A stretch of DNA of 14,049 bases from Clostridia bacterium (GTDB lineage: Bacteria; Bacillota; Clostridia; Oscillospirales; Acutalibacteraceae), in contig CAAFIS010000183.1 of NCBI GenBank assembly GCA_900763035.1, forward strand, positions 1-14,049, written 5' to 3'. Below the pieces are notes generated by a model. That model was not told the origin of the DNA, searched no databases, and was given only the letters and a program-made list of their open reading frames with translations. Within the stretch, counting starts at the first letter, position 1, and every line of letters begins with the position of its first letter. A program made the translations under genes and the position numbers. This document shows positions 1-6,951 of this stretch, piece by piece.

Positions 1-176
1 CTTGGCCGTGCCCGCGGGAAAGTTTATCGCTTGCGGGGACTTCGGCCGGGCGCGGTGGTAAAAACGAAGGATAGATCATTACTTGGCCGTGCCCGCGGGA
101 AAGTTTATCGCTTGCGGGGACTTCGGCCGGGCGCGGTGGTAAAAACGAAGGATAGATCATTACTTGGCCGCGCCCG
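1..176. repeat. 81-bp perfect tandem repeat array, cut by the window edge
   Basis: Two units, 1-81 and 82-162, are identical at every base. A third begins at 163 and matches for 14 bases with one change (T to C at its ninth base) before diverging at about 177. The array may continue to the left of the window. Each unit carries two related halves, one starting CTTGGCCGTGCCCG and one starting CTTCGGCCGGGCGCGG; both lead into an A-rich stretch. Bases 6-14 can pair with 47-55 (9 pairs, one G-T), so each unit could fold as RNA or single-stranded DNA. The array starts about 10 bases beyond the stop codon of the minus-strand ECF gene, so it would lie in that operon's 3' untranslated region. The length, 27 codons, keeps frames open on the plus strand, but no ribosome binding site supports translation. 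Confidence 0.93.
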
Positions 177-185
177 AGTAAAAAT

Positions 186-695
186 TCAGCGGTCGACGAG
201 GCGTTTGATCTTCACGCGGTCAAGGGCGAGGGCAAGCACGACGTACATCGCGCCGCCGGCGGTCTCCTGGATCACGTTCGGCAGCACGTCGGCCACACCG
301 GCCGCGAACGAGCCGTACATGATCATCGCCGCCAACGCATAGCCGACGATGCCGATCACGCCGCTGATGACGATGGCCAGCACGTTGCGCTTGCACAGCA
401 GACGCTCGTGCTTTGCGGTAAAGGGCAGCACCATCAGCGCCTTGATGATCGCCGTGGGGATCGCCCAAACGGCCGCGCCGGACAGGATATCCGCCAGCGC
501 GCCGCCCATGGCCGCGGCCACGAGCGCATACGGCGTGGGCAGCATGGAGGCGGCGATATAGATCATCGTGTCGCCAAGGTGGATGTAACCGTTATTGAAA
601 CCGGTGGGGATGTGCATGATGCAGGCGGTCACCAGCATGGTGAGCGCGGCGAACATCGCAGTCAGGGTCAGCAGACGAAGATTTTTGCTTTTCAT
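186..695 (-). CDS. ECF transporter S component, probably vitamin B6-related
   Basis: This 169-residue protein is almost entirely hydrophobic, with about six predicted membrane segments (roughly residues 7-27, 42-53, 55-75, 76-92, 105-127 and 142-160). It has the hallmarks of the Pfam ECF-ribofla_trS family of substrate-binding S components: a GYIHLGD motif at 36-42 and GALADILSG near 65-73, followed by an IIKAL motif. Such proteins bind a vitamin or precursor in the membrane and work with a shared EcfA-EcfA'-EcfT energising module, which is not in this window. The start ATG is preceded by AGAGGAG at good spacing. The gene lies only 15 bp after a pyridoxamine kinase, so pyridoxine or a related B6 vitamer is the most likely substrate. 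That is inference from context; members of this family also carry thiamine precursors and riboflavin. Confidence 0.85.
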   Translation of the reverse strand: MKSKNLRLLTLTAMFAALTMLVTACIMHIPTGFNNGYIHLGDTMIYIAASMLPTPYALVAAAMGGALADILSGAAVWAIPTAIIKALMVLPFTAKHERLLCKRNVLAIVISGVIGIVGYALAAMIMYGSFAAGVADVLPNVIQETAGGAMYVVLALALDRVKIKRLVDR

Positions 696-710
696 GGGTG
701 CTCCTCTTCT

Positions 711-1541
711 CTACACACAAAGGTCACGCAGGAACGGCTCGAAACGGATGCCGTCCTGTTCCGGCGCATCGTCGGCGGCGGTGCGCGCGATGGAACGGTA
801 AACGAACCCGGCGGCGGTATCCACAGCGGCGGTCAGTCCCTCGCCGCGCATGAGCGCGCCGCACAGCACGGCGGAGAACACGTCCCCCGTCCCGGCGTAG
901 CTGCGCCGCACGCGCTCGACCGGCCGCAGCAGCGGCCGCTCGCCCGGCAGACAGACGGCGTTGATCAGCCGCTCACCGTCCGGGATGCCGGTGATGACCG
1001 CCGCCCCGCAGCCGAGCGCCAGCAGCCGCCCGCCGAGGGCGGCGATGTCCGCGGCCGATGCGGCGGCGGGGTCGCCGCCGGCCAGCAGCAGCGCCTCGGT
1101 CAGATTGGGCGTGATCGCGTCGGCACAGGCGGCCAGCCGCCGCATCCCCTCGACCAATGCAAGATCGCAGGTGGGATAGAGCGCGCCGTTGTCCGCCATC
1201 GCGGGATCGACCACGATCTTGGCGCCCGCCGCCTTCTGCCGCCGCAGAAACGGCAGGATCAGATCGGCCTGCCGCGCGCTGCCGAGGAAGCCGGTCAGCA
1301 CCGCGTCGAACCGCAGCCCCAGCCGCTCCCAGTGCGAAAGATAGGCGGGCAGCATCTCGGTCAGGTCGCGGATGACCGGATCCGGATAGCCGGTGTGGGC
1401 GGACAGCAGCATCGCCGGGACGGGGCACGCCTGCACCCCCATCGCCGACAGGATCGGCAGCGCGACGGTCAGCGAGCATCGCCCGAAGCCGGACATATCA
1501 CTGATCGCCGCGACCCGGCGCTGCCTGTCGTCATTCCCCAT
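711..1541 (-). CDS. pdxK: Pyridoxamine/pyridoxal kinase
   Basis: This ribokinase-fold protein phosphorylates B6 vitamers (pyridoxal, pyridoxamine, pyridoxine) with ATP in the cytoplasm. The N-terminus carries DMSGFGRCSLTVALPIL (residues 15-31), characteristic of the PdxK/PdxY group found in Bacillota. DPAMADNG (112-119), TPNLTEA (144-150) and the GTGD anion-hole/catalytic motif (217-220) follow in the expected order. Length is 276 residues, normal for the family. I chose the ATG at 1541: it has AAAGGGGG seven bases upstream, and the family usually starts a few residues before this conserved block. A GTG at 1559 and an ATG at 1547 are in frame but sit upstream of, or almost on, that ribosome binding site. 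The gene lies 32 bp after plsY and 15 bp before the ECF S component, consistent with one transcript. Confidence 0.93.
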   Translation of the reverse strand: MGNDDRQRRVAAISDMSGFGRCSLTVALPILSAMGVQACPVPAMLLSAHTGYPDPVIRDLTEMLPAYLSHWERLGLRFDAVLTGFLGSARQADLILPFLRRQKAAGAKIVVDPAMADNGALYPTCDLALVEGMRRLAACADAITPNLTEALLLAGGDPAAASAADIAALGGRLLALGCGAAVITGIPDGERLINAVCLPGERPLLRPVERVRRSYAGTGDVFSAVLCGALMRGEGLTAAVDTAAGFVYRSIARTAADDAPEQDGIRFEPFLRDLCV

Positions 1542-1573
1542 GGCCATGCCCCCTTTCACCGGGCGGATGATGC

Positions 1574-2323
1574 TCAGCTTTCTTCGGTCTTGTCCTTATT
1601 ATGGGCGGGATCGGCATCGACGCGATCCTCGCCGATGCGGCGCTCCGTCCCGGCGGCGATGCGGCGCACGTTCGATCCGTGCTTCCAGATCACGACCGCA
1701 GCCAGCAGCGACGACAGCACTGTGCAGAAGATCACGGCGTTGGCCGACATCTGATCGACCCACAGGCGGAACACTAGCGTCAGCACCGGCACATACGCAG
1801 CCGCCAGCACCGAGCCGAGCGACACCATGCGCGAGATGGCCACCGTGACGAGGAACAGCCCCAGCCCCATCACCGCCACGCGCCAGTCAATGACGAAGAA
1901 CATCCCCAGCGTGGCCAGCACGCCCTTGCCGCCGCGAAAGCTGTAGAACACCGGGAACACGTGGCCCATCACGCAGAACAGGCCGCCCAGATAGCCGCCG
2001 ATCAGGTTGGCGGCATCGGGCGAGAAGGTGCGCAGCTCCGGCGGCGTTCCGCCGGAAAGATTGAGGTTCGTCAGTAGCCACGCGCCGATCATCACCGACG
2101 CGACGCCCTTGCCGACATCACCGAGCGAGGTCAGCACCGCCGGCAAGATCCCCTGCGAGCGCAGGACGTTCGTTGCCCCGGCGTTGCCGCTGCCCACGGT
2201 GCGGATATCCCGCTTTGAAAACAGCTTGGTGATGATGATCGCCCAGTTGATGCTGCCGAGCAGATAGCCGATCGCTGCCGTCAGCAGCAGAGCGAGCCAG
2301 CTGTTCGCCAAAAAGCTCCACAT
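1574..2323 (-). CDS. plsY: Glycerol-3-phosphate acyltransferase PlsY
   Basis: PlsY is the membrane enzyme that transfers an acyl group from acyl-phosphate to glycerol-3-phosphate, the first step of phospholipid synthesis in most Bacillota. The 249-residue sequence shows all three signature blocks: GSGNAGATN (44-52), GHVFPVF followed by FRGGKG (120-134) and KHGSNVRRI (214-222), separated by hydrophobic segments. The C-terminus has a charged tail of about 25 residues, slightly longer than is common. The ribosome binding site AAGGAGG is fused to the stop codon of der (TAAGGAGG), so translation of the two is probably coupled. In many Clostridia gpsA follows plsY; here the next gene is a pyridoxamine kinase instead. 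Confidence 0.97.
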   Translation of the reverse strand: MWSFLANSWLALLLTAAIGYLLGSINWAIIITKLFSKRDIRTVGSGNAGATNVLRSQGILPAVLTSLGDVGKGVASVMIGAWLLTNLNLSGGTPPELRTFSPDAANLIGGYLGGLFCVMGHVFPVFYSFRGGKGVLATLGMFFVIDWRVAVMGLGLFLVTVAISRMVSLGSVLAAAYVPVLTLVFRLWVDQMSANAVIFCTVLSSLLAAVVIWKHGSNVRRIAAGTERRIGEDRVDADPAHNKDKTEES

Positions 2324-2338
2324 CGCCGTTTTTCCTCC

Positions 2339-3667
2339 TTATGCCTTGCGGTCGGTCTTCTCGCGGATGATGAAGCGCACCGGCGTGCCTTCCAGCCCGA
2401 ACGTTTCGCGCAGCTGGTTCTCGAGATAACGCTGGTACGAAAAATGGAACAGATCCGCACGGTTGACGAAACAGACGAAGGTCGGCGGGTTGGTCGAGGC
2501 CTGCGTCATGTAGTAGATCTTCAGGCGCTTGCCCTTATCGGTCGGCGGCTGCACGCGGGCGGTCGCCTGCGCCAGAACGTCGTTGAGCATCCCGGTGGAG
2601 ATGCGCATGGAGTTCTGCCCGCTGACGAATTTGATCAGCGAGAACAGCCTGTCCACCCGCTGCCCGGTCTTGGCGGAGATGAAGATGAACGGCGCATACG
2701 GCATGAACGAAAAATCGTCCATCAGCTTTTTGCGCATGGTGTCCATCGTGCGGTCGTCCTTTTCCACCGCGTCCCACTTGTTGACCGCGATGATGCAGGC
2801 CTTGCCGTTTTCGTGCGCGATCCCGGCGACCTTGCTGTCCTGCTCCGTGAAGCCCTCCACGCCGTCGATCATGATCACGCACACGTCCGCGCGCTCGACC
2901 GCCATCTGCGCGCGCAGGACGCTGTATTTTTCGATCCGGTCGTCGACGCGGCTCTTGCGGCGCAGGCCGGCGGTATCGATGAACAGAAACCGGCCCTCGC
3001 TGTTTTCGACCAAGGTGTCCACCGCGTCGCGCGTCGTGCCGGCGATGGGAGAAACGATCGTGCGCTCCTCCCCCGCCACGCAGTTGACCAGCGAGGATTT
3101 GCCCGCGTTCGGGCGGCCGATCACGGCCACCTTGATGATGTCGCGGTCATCCTCTTCTTCGCGCACGTCCGGCAGGTGTGCGCACACGGCATCGAGCAGG
3201 TCGCCCGTGCCCATGCCGTGCACGGACGACACAGCGATCGGGTCGCCCAGACCGAGGTTATAGAACTCGTAGAATTCGGCGGGCGGCTGGCCGGGCGTGT
3301 CGCATTTGTTGACGCACAGCACCACCGGCTTGCCGCTGCGCAGCAGCATGGCGGCGACGTCCCGGTCGTTCGCCGTAACGCCGGAGCGCAGATCCGTGAC
3401 CAGAACGATCGCGTCCGCACTGTCGATGGCCAATTGCGCCTGCGTGCGCATCTGCGACAGGATGACATCGGTGCTCTGCGGCTCGATGCCGCCGGTGTCC
3501 GCCAGCATGAACTGCCGCCCCGCCCATTCGCATTCGGCGAAGATACGGTCGCGCGTGACGCCGGGGGTGTCCTCGACGATGCTCAGCCGCTGGCCAATCA
3601 GTTTGTTGAACAGCGTGGACTTGCCGACGTTCGGCCGTCCGACGATCGCTACGATCGGTTTTGCCAT
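2339..3667 (-). CDS. der: Ribosome-associated GTPase Der (EngA)
   Basis: Der is an essential double GTPase that acts in the assembly of the 50S ribosomal subunit. The 442-residue protein has two complete G domains and a C-terminal KH-like domain (about 355-438). The first G domain has GRPNVGKS (10-17), DTPGVTRDR (33-41), DTGG (57-60) and NKCD (120-123). The second has GRPNAGKS (184-191), GTTRDA (210-215), DTAG (231-234) and NKWD (296-299). Length and motif order match the family, and nothing is missing. The ATG follows an AGGAGGAGGGG ribosome binding site that lies inside the last codons of the upstream DUF512 gene, whose stop codon is three bases away. The DUF512-der-plsY order is common in Clostridia. 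Confidence 0.98.
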   Translation of the reverse strand: MAKPIVAIVGRPNVGKSTLFNKLIGQRLSIVEDTPGVTRDRIFAECEWAGRQFMLADTGGIEPQSTDVILSQMRTQAQLAIDSADAIVLVTDLRSGVTANDRDVAAMLLRSGKPVVLCVNKCDTPGQPPAEFYEFYNLGLGDPIAVSSVHGMGTGDLLDAVCAHLPDVREEEDDRDIIKVAVIGRPNAGKSSLVNCVAGEERTIVSPIAGTTRDAVDTLVENSEGRFLFIDTAGLRRKSRVDDRIEKYSVLRAQMAVERADVCVIMIDGVEGFTEQDSKVAGIAHENGKACIIAVNKWDAVEKDDRTMDTMRKKLMDDFSFMPYAPFIFISAKTGQRVDRLFSLIKFVSGQNSMRISTGMLNDVLAQATARVQPPTDKGKRLKIYYMTQASTNPPTFVCFVNRADLFHFSYQRYLENQLRETFGLEGTPVRFIIREKTDRKA

Positions 3668-3670
3668 CCG

Positions 3671-5191
3671 TTACCCCTCCTCCTGTTCGCCCGCACGGCC
3701 GATCAGCGCCGAAAACAGCGCTGCGCCGTCCGTTTCCGGCACGAGCGTGACCGGGACCTCCAGTGTGCGCTCGACCTCGTCGAGCGTCACGTCATCCAAA
3801 AAGCAGTCGCCCTCCTGCCGCAGCATATTCCTCGGCAGCAGCAGGCGTGTCATCGGCACGCCGGAGAGCTGCCGCATCAGATCGCCGCCGGTCACCAGAC
3901 CGGACACGGTGATCTTTTCGCCGAAAAAGTCGTTGCGGATCGCGATCACCTCGGCGTCCAGCGCCGGGATACGGCGCTGCGCCGCCTCGACCAGCTCGCG
4001 CAAAAACGGCGCCGCCGCCACGCCGGTGGCCAGCACCGCGTGCCCCTGCGGGATCTGGTGTGCGGCGTGTTCCGCCGCCGCAGATATCGTCTGCCCACCT
4101 GTAGGATCATCTTCCGGCGCGTCCGGGCCGCCGTTCTCGCGGGACATCCGCCCTTCCGCCGCGGGCAAAGTCTGCCCTTCCGTATATTCTTCTAACGCGT
4201 CCGAGCCGCCGCTCTCGCGGGACATCCGCCCTTCCGCCGCGGGCACAGACTGCTCGCTTACAAAATCATCAAGCGCGTCGTAAAATTGGGTGCGCAGCCA
4301 TGCGATCATGCCCACGCCGTTTTCCAGCTGCGGATAGTCCTCGTAAAAATCGCCGTCCGGGATGGGCAGGCCGGCGTTGATATACCACTCGTCCGCCGGG
4401 TAGAACACGCGGGTGCCGCGCTCGGCGAGCATCCGGTCGCCCGCGGCGGTCAGCTGCGCGATGACGGCGCGGCTCTCCGCCGGGGTGAAGGAGCGGATCG
4501 GCGCCAGACCCTCGCGATATTTCGTCAGGCCGACCGGCACGGCCGCCACGCTGACGATCGCATCGCCCAGCGCGGCCAGATCCGCCAAAGAGCGGTCGAG
4601 CGCCGCGCCGTCGTTGTATTCCGGCACGAGCACCAGCTGGCATTGCAGCTGCAGCCCCGCCTCGGCGAAGCGGTAGAGGATCTTTAGGCAGTCGCCCGCG
4701 AAGCGGTTGTTCATCATCCTGCAGCGCAGCGCGGGATCCGTGGTGTGGACGGAGATGTTGATCGGGCTGATGTGCATATCGATGATGCGCTGCACCTCGT
4801 GCTCGGTCAGGTTCGTCAGCGTGATATAGTTGCCGAACAGGAACGACAGACGACTGTCGTCATCCTTGAAATACAGGCTGTCACGCATACCGGGCGGCAG
4901 CTGATCGATGAAGCAGAAGATGCACTTGTTGCGGCAGGAGCGCTGCTCATCCATCAGATAATCGGAGAACTCCAGCCCCAATTCCTCGAATTCCTGCTTT
5001 TTGATGCGCACGGTGCGCCGGTGTCCCTCCGGCGTTTCCACGACCAGCTTCAGACGCGTATCCGGGATGAAGAAGCGATAATCCAGCACATCGTCGATCT
5101 CGCGCCCGTTGATCGACAGCAGCTTATCGCCCGCGTGCAGACGGGCCCTCGCCGCGGGCGAGCCTTCGTCGACGGCAGTGACGGTGACCAT
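3671..5191 (-). CDS. DUF512 family PDZ/radical-SAM-like protein with repeat insertion
   Basis: Residues 1-65 form a PDZ-like domain (AGDKLLSINGREI at 20-32). A CxxxCxxC cluster at Cys86, Cys90 and Cys93, in the context CIFCFIDQLPPG, is the family's iron-sulfur/radical-SAM signature. The DUF512 domain then follows, with NYITLTNLT (121-129) and a C-terminal block (roughly 380-490) containing DFFGEKITVSGLVTG. The function of the family is not established. Residues about 311-378 are a hydrophilic insertion made of two near-identical units plus a partial third, described separately. I chose the ATG at 5191, giving 506 residues: it has AAGGGGG nine bases upstream and matches where family members begin. 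TTG 5236 and ATG 5230 are in frame but lack a site. The gene lies after the rpmF terminator and overlaps the der ribosome binding site. Confidence 0.92.
   Translation of the reverse strand: MVTVTAVDEGSPAARARLHAGDKLLSINGREIDDVLDYRFFIPDTRLKLVVETPEGHRRTVRIKKQEFEELGLEFSDYLMDEQRSCRNKCIFCFIDQLPPGMRDSLYFKDDDSRLSFLFGNYITLTNLTEHEVQRIIDMHISPINISVHTTDPALRCRMMNNRFAGDCLKILYRFAEAGLQLQCQLVLVPEYNDGAALDRSLADLAALGDAIVSVAAVPVGLTKYREGLAPIRSFTPAESRAVIAQLTAAGDRMLAERGTRVFYPADEWYINAGLPIPDGDFYEDYPQLENGVGMIAWLRTQFYDALDDFVSEQSVPAAEGRMSRESGGSDALEEYTEGQTLPAAEGRMSRENGGPDAPEDDPTGGQTISAAAEHAAHQIPQGHAVLATGVAAAPFLRELVEAAQRRIPALDAEVIAIRNDFFGEKITVSGLVTGGDLMRQLSGVPMTRLLLPRNMLRQEGDCFLDDVTLDEVERTLEVPVTLVPETDGAALFSALIGRAGEQEEG
4073..4258 (-). 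repeat. In-frame 78-bp direct repeat within the DUF512 gene
   Basis: Two units, about 4181-4258 and 4100-4180, match strongly over a core of about 58 bases at a 78-bp offset (4196 onward against 4118 onward, five differences by eye). A degenerate partial third covers about 4073-4099. In protein terms the unit is PAAEGRMSRE followed by a Gly/Asp/Glu-rich linker, then GQT or EQS. The differences are a mix of silent and conservative changes, and the reading frame is kept throughout. The insertion sits between conserved parts of the protein, where a short linker would be expected. Confidence 0.85.
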
Positions 5192-5234
5192 GCGCTCATC
5201 CCCCTTCCCGCCCGGCCGTTCCGGACGCATAAAC

Positions 5235-5263
5235 AAAAATAGAGAAGGATCGCTCCTCCTCTA
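5235..5263 (-). terminator. Intrinsic terminator after rpmF
   Basis: On the minus strand TAGAGGAGGA (5263-5254) pairs over 10 positions with TCCTTCTCTA (5249-5240), including one G-T pair. The loop is GCGA, and five T residues (5239-5235) follow directly. It lies 35 bp after the rpmF stop codon and 44 bp before the DUF512 start. It should therefore close the yceD-rpmF transcript, leaving DUF512-der-plsY to depend on readthrough or a promoter I could not identify. Confidence 0.85.
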
Positions 5264-5297
5264 CTTTCGGATCTGTTCAGACCGAGCCGTTTCCCGC

Positions 5298-5480
5298 TCA
5301 GTCACCGACCTTGACGATCTGCTTGCCGTCATAGTAGCCGCAGCTTCCGCACAGCCGATGGGCGCGCTTGTACTCGCCGCAGTTCGGGCACTTCACGAGC
5401 GCCGGAGCTTCCAGCTTCCAGAGATTATTGCGCCGCTTGTCGCGACGAGCCTTAGAGGTCTTTCTCTTCGGTACCGCCAT
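5298..5480 (-). CDS. rpmF: 50S ribosomal protein L32
   Basis: This is the 60-residue L32 protein of the large ribosomal subunit. The start MAVPKRKTSKARRDKRR is typical of bacterial L32. A zinc ribbon follows with CPNC (Cys31, Cys34) and CGSC (Cys44, Cys47), so this is the cysteine-containing, zinc-binding form. I chose the ATG at 5480 because it follows AAGGAGGTGCTGACA and gives the standard MAVPK start; a start three codons upstream is also in frame but overlaps that site. The gene lies 30 bp after yceD, the usual partner, and is followed by a strong intrinsic terminator. Confidence 0.98.
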   Translation of the reverse strand: MAVPKRKTSKARRDKRRNNLWKLEAPALVKCPNCGEYKRAHRLCGSCGYYDGKQIVKVGD

Positions 5481-5510
5481 TGTCAGCACCTCCTTGCTAG
5501 GATAGGATAT

Positions 5511-6002
5511 TCAGTCCAGTAACTGTTTGAGGATCTCCAGACGGGGGTCGGGCAGCGTCGTCGGACAGCCGCAGTCCCCTTCGTTGAGGTCTTTGCCGCA
5601 CCGGGGGCACAGCCCGCGGCAATCCTCACGGCAAAGGCATTTGTACGGCAGCTCGAGCAGGATGTCCGTCTGCACCAGATCGTCCAGCGGCAGCCGGTAG
5701 TTGTCCAGCAGAACGAAGTCGCTGTCCTCGTTTTCGAGCGTTGCCACAAGGATGTGCTCCACCGGGATGTCGTACTGCCGTTCGACCGGCGCCAAGCACC
5801 GGTCGCACTGCCCGCTGAACGTGAACGCCGCCCTGGCGGACAGGCGCACCACGCCGGCACGGCTCTCGATCTGGCCGTGCACGCGCACAGGCGTGCGAAA
5901 CGGACGCATCCCCTGGAACTCCACCTGTGAAAGATCCAGCTCTGCCTCGAGCGGAAGGCTTTGCACCTCGCCCATGAACAGAGCCCTGCATTGCACGAGC
6001 AT
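5511..6002 (-). CDS. yceD: YceD/DUF177 family protein
   Basis: This is a 163-residue member of the YceD (DUF177) family, which is almost always encoded just before rpmF and has been linked to 23S rRNA accumulation in plants and bacteria. The sequence shows the family's CDRC motif (Cys66, Cys69) and a C-terminal cysteine-rich block, CLCREDCRGLCPRCGKDL (122-139), ending DCGCP, which looks metal-binding. I chose the ATG at 6002, with GAGG six bases upstream; a TTG at 6014 is in frame but overlaps that site. A perfect sigma-A promoter lies 27 to 55 bases upstream of the start. The gene forms a two-gene operon with rpmF. Confidence 0.93.
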   Translation of the reverse strand: MLVQCRALFMGEVQSLPLEAELDLSQVEFQGMRPFRTPVRVHGQIESRAGVVRLSARAAFTFSGQCDRCLAPVERQYDIPVEHILVATLENEDSDFVLLDNYRLPLDDLVQTDILLELPYKCLCREDCRGLCPRCGKDLNEGDCGCPTTLPDPRLEILKQLLD

Positions 6003-6028
6003 AGTCCACCTCAAGCGTCACGCATGAT

Positions 6029-6057
6029 ATTATATTATCTGCGGCGGGATTTGTCAA
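6029..6057 (-). promoter_or_regulatory. Consensus sigma-A promoter of yceD-rpmF
   Basis: On the minus strand TTGACA (6057-6052) and TATAAT (6034-6029) are both perfect matches to the consensus and are separated by exactly 17 bases. Transcription would start near 6022, leaving a 5' untranslated region of about 20 bases with the GAGG site. This is the strongest promoter visible in the window, fitting a ribosomal protein operon. Confidence 0.92.
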
Positions 6058-6120
6058 TAGGTATTTTTCGATCTTTCCCCGGGAAACGGGCATCCGCATC
6101 CGGCCAAGGGCGAAAAACCG

Positions 6121-6927
6121 TCAGTCCGTCGGGCCTTCCACGGCCTTGAGCGGCTCGTACGGTTCGGCCTCGGCATCGCCGATGTCGCGCACGATGATGA
6201 ACGGCGTCAGCTCGTCATCCTGCCCGGCGGGGTTATCACGGATCCGCTCGGCCAGCGCCTCGTCCGGCACACCGGTCAGATCCGGCGACTTGCCCAGGAT
6301 CTCGATCGCGATATCGTTAGCATCGACCAGCACGCAGGAGATGCCCAGCTGCTCGCGGATGCGGGCGCAGACCTTCTCCGGTTCCTTCGGGTTGAGCACC
6401 GCCAGATCGTGATAGGTATCGAAGGCGGAGTGGCTGTAGAACCCGTCGATCCCGGCGACGTCCTGCCCCACGATCTTGTAGAACACGCCGCGCTTGCCGA
6501 ACAGGCGCGCCACACCGCCGCAGAACACCGCCCACAGGATCAGCGGCAGGCCCTTAAGATCGATCGCGAGCTGCAGCTTGTACGGCTCGTCCATGCCGAT
6601 GCCGTTGTGGTTGCTGGTGGCGAACTTCGACAGGGTCCTCGCCCAGAAGCCGACGCGCACGTTCTTCTTCTCGACGGTGTTGTCCTGACACATCGAGATG
6701 ACCTTCTCGCCCAACGTCACCACGTCGCCCTCGCGGTACAGCGGCAGCACGTACCGCCGCAGGATCTCGACATAGTCCTCGCCGCGCCCGATGAAATGCG
6801 TTTTGACGGCATATCGCTCGTACCGCACGCCGTCGACCTCGCGCACGCCGCGGATATAATAGGTCACGCCGTCCTTCTGCCGCTCGTTCGCGGAAAGGTT
6901 GCGGTTGCCCTCGTACCAGATCGCCAT
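6121..6927 (-). CDS. Coenzyme F420-0:L-glutamate ligase-like (CofE family) protein
   Basis: The 268-residue protein resembles the F420 ligase (CofE/FbiB N-terminal, PF01996) family. VKTHFIGRGED (41-51), REGDVVTLGEKVISMCQ (65-81), SNHNGIGMDEPY (105-116), VDANDIAIEILG (201-212) and DNPAGQ (231-236) sit at positions like those of Bacillota members I recall being annotated this way. True CofE adds glutamate to coenzyme F420-0 using GTP. No other F420 gene is visible here, and most Clostridia do not make F420, so the actual substrate is probably different. Residues 127-143 are hydrophobic. The ATG follows GGGAGGATAAAGGAT. Neighbours are a P-loop gene upstream and the yceD promoter downstream. The family call is from remembered motifs, not a search. 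Confidence 0.62.
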   Translation of the reverse strand: MAIWYEGNRNLSANERQKDGVTYYIRGVREVDGVRYERYAVKTHFIGRGEDYVEILRRYVLPLYREGDVVTLGEKVISMCQDNTVEKKNVRVGFWARTLSKFATSNHNGIGMDEPYKLQLAIDLKGLPLILWAVFCGGVARLFGKRGVFYKIVGQDVAGIDGFYSHSAFDTYHDLAVLNPKEPEKVCARIREQLGISCVLVDANDIAIEILGKSPDLTGVPDEALAERIRDNPAGQDDELTPFIIVRDIGDAEAEPYEPLKAVEGPTD

Positions 6928-6951
6928 ATCCTTTATCCTCCCGTTACGGCA

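Noticed and set aside
1..176. CRISPR array
   Set aside because: The 81-bp units are directly adjacent with no variable spacers between repeats, and no cas genes are present.
31..342. Plus-strand open frame reading through the 81-bp repeats as a repeated 27-residue peptide
   Set aside because: It starts at a TTG without a ribosome binding site, and its second half is antisense to the well-supported ECF gene. The open frame follows from the repeat length being a multiple of three.
186..2323. Defence system or biosynthetic gene cluster in the left operon
   Set aside because: All genes there are recognisable housekeeping or vitamin-salvage genes with family-typical motifs.
2444..4195. Long plus-strand open frame opposite der and DUF512
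   Set aside because: It is antisense to two strongly conserved genes, its composition is rich in Arg, His and Asp as expected from a GC-rich shadow frame, and it has no recognisable motif.
6003..6120. Terminator for the CofE-like gene
   Set aside because: Short inverted sequences around CCCGTTTCCCGGGGAAAG were considered, but the stem is too short and no proper T-run follows; only the yceD promoter is supported here.
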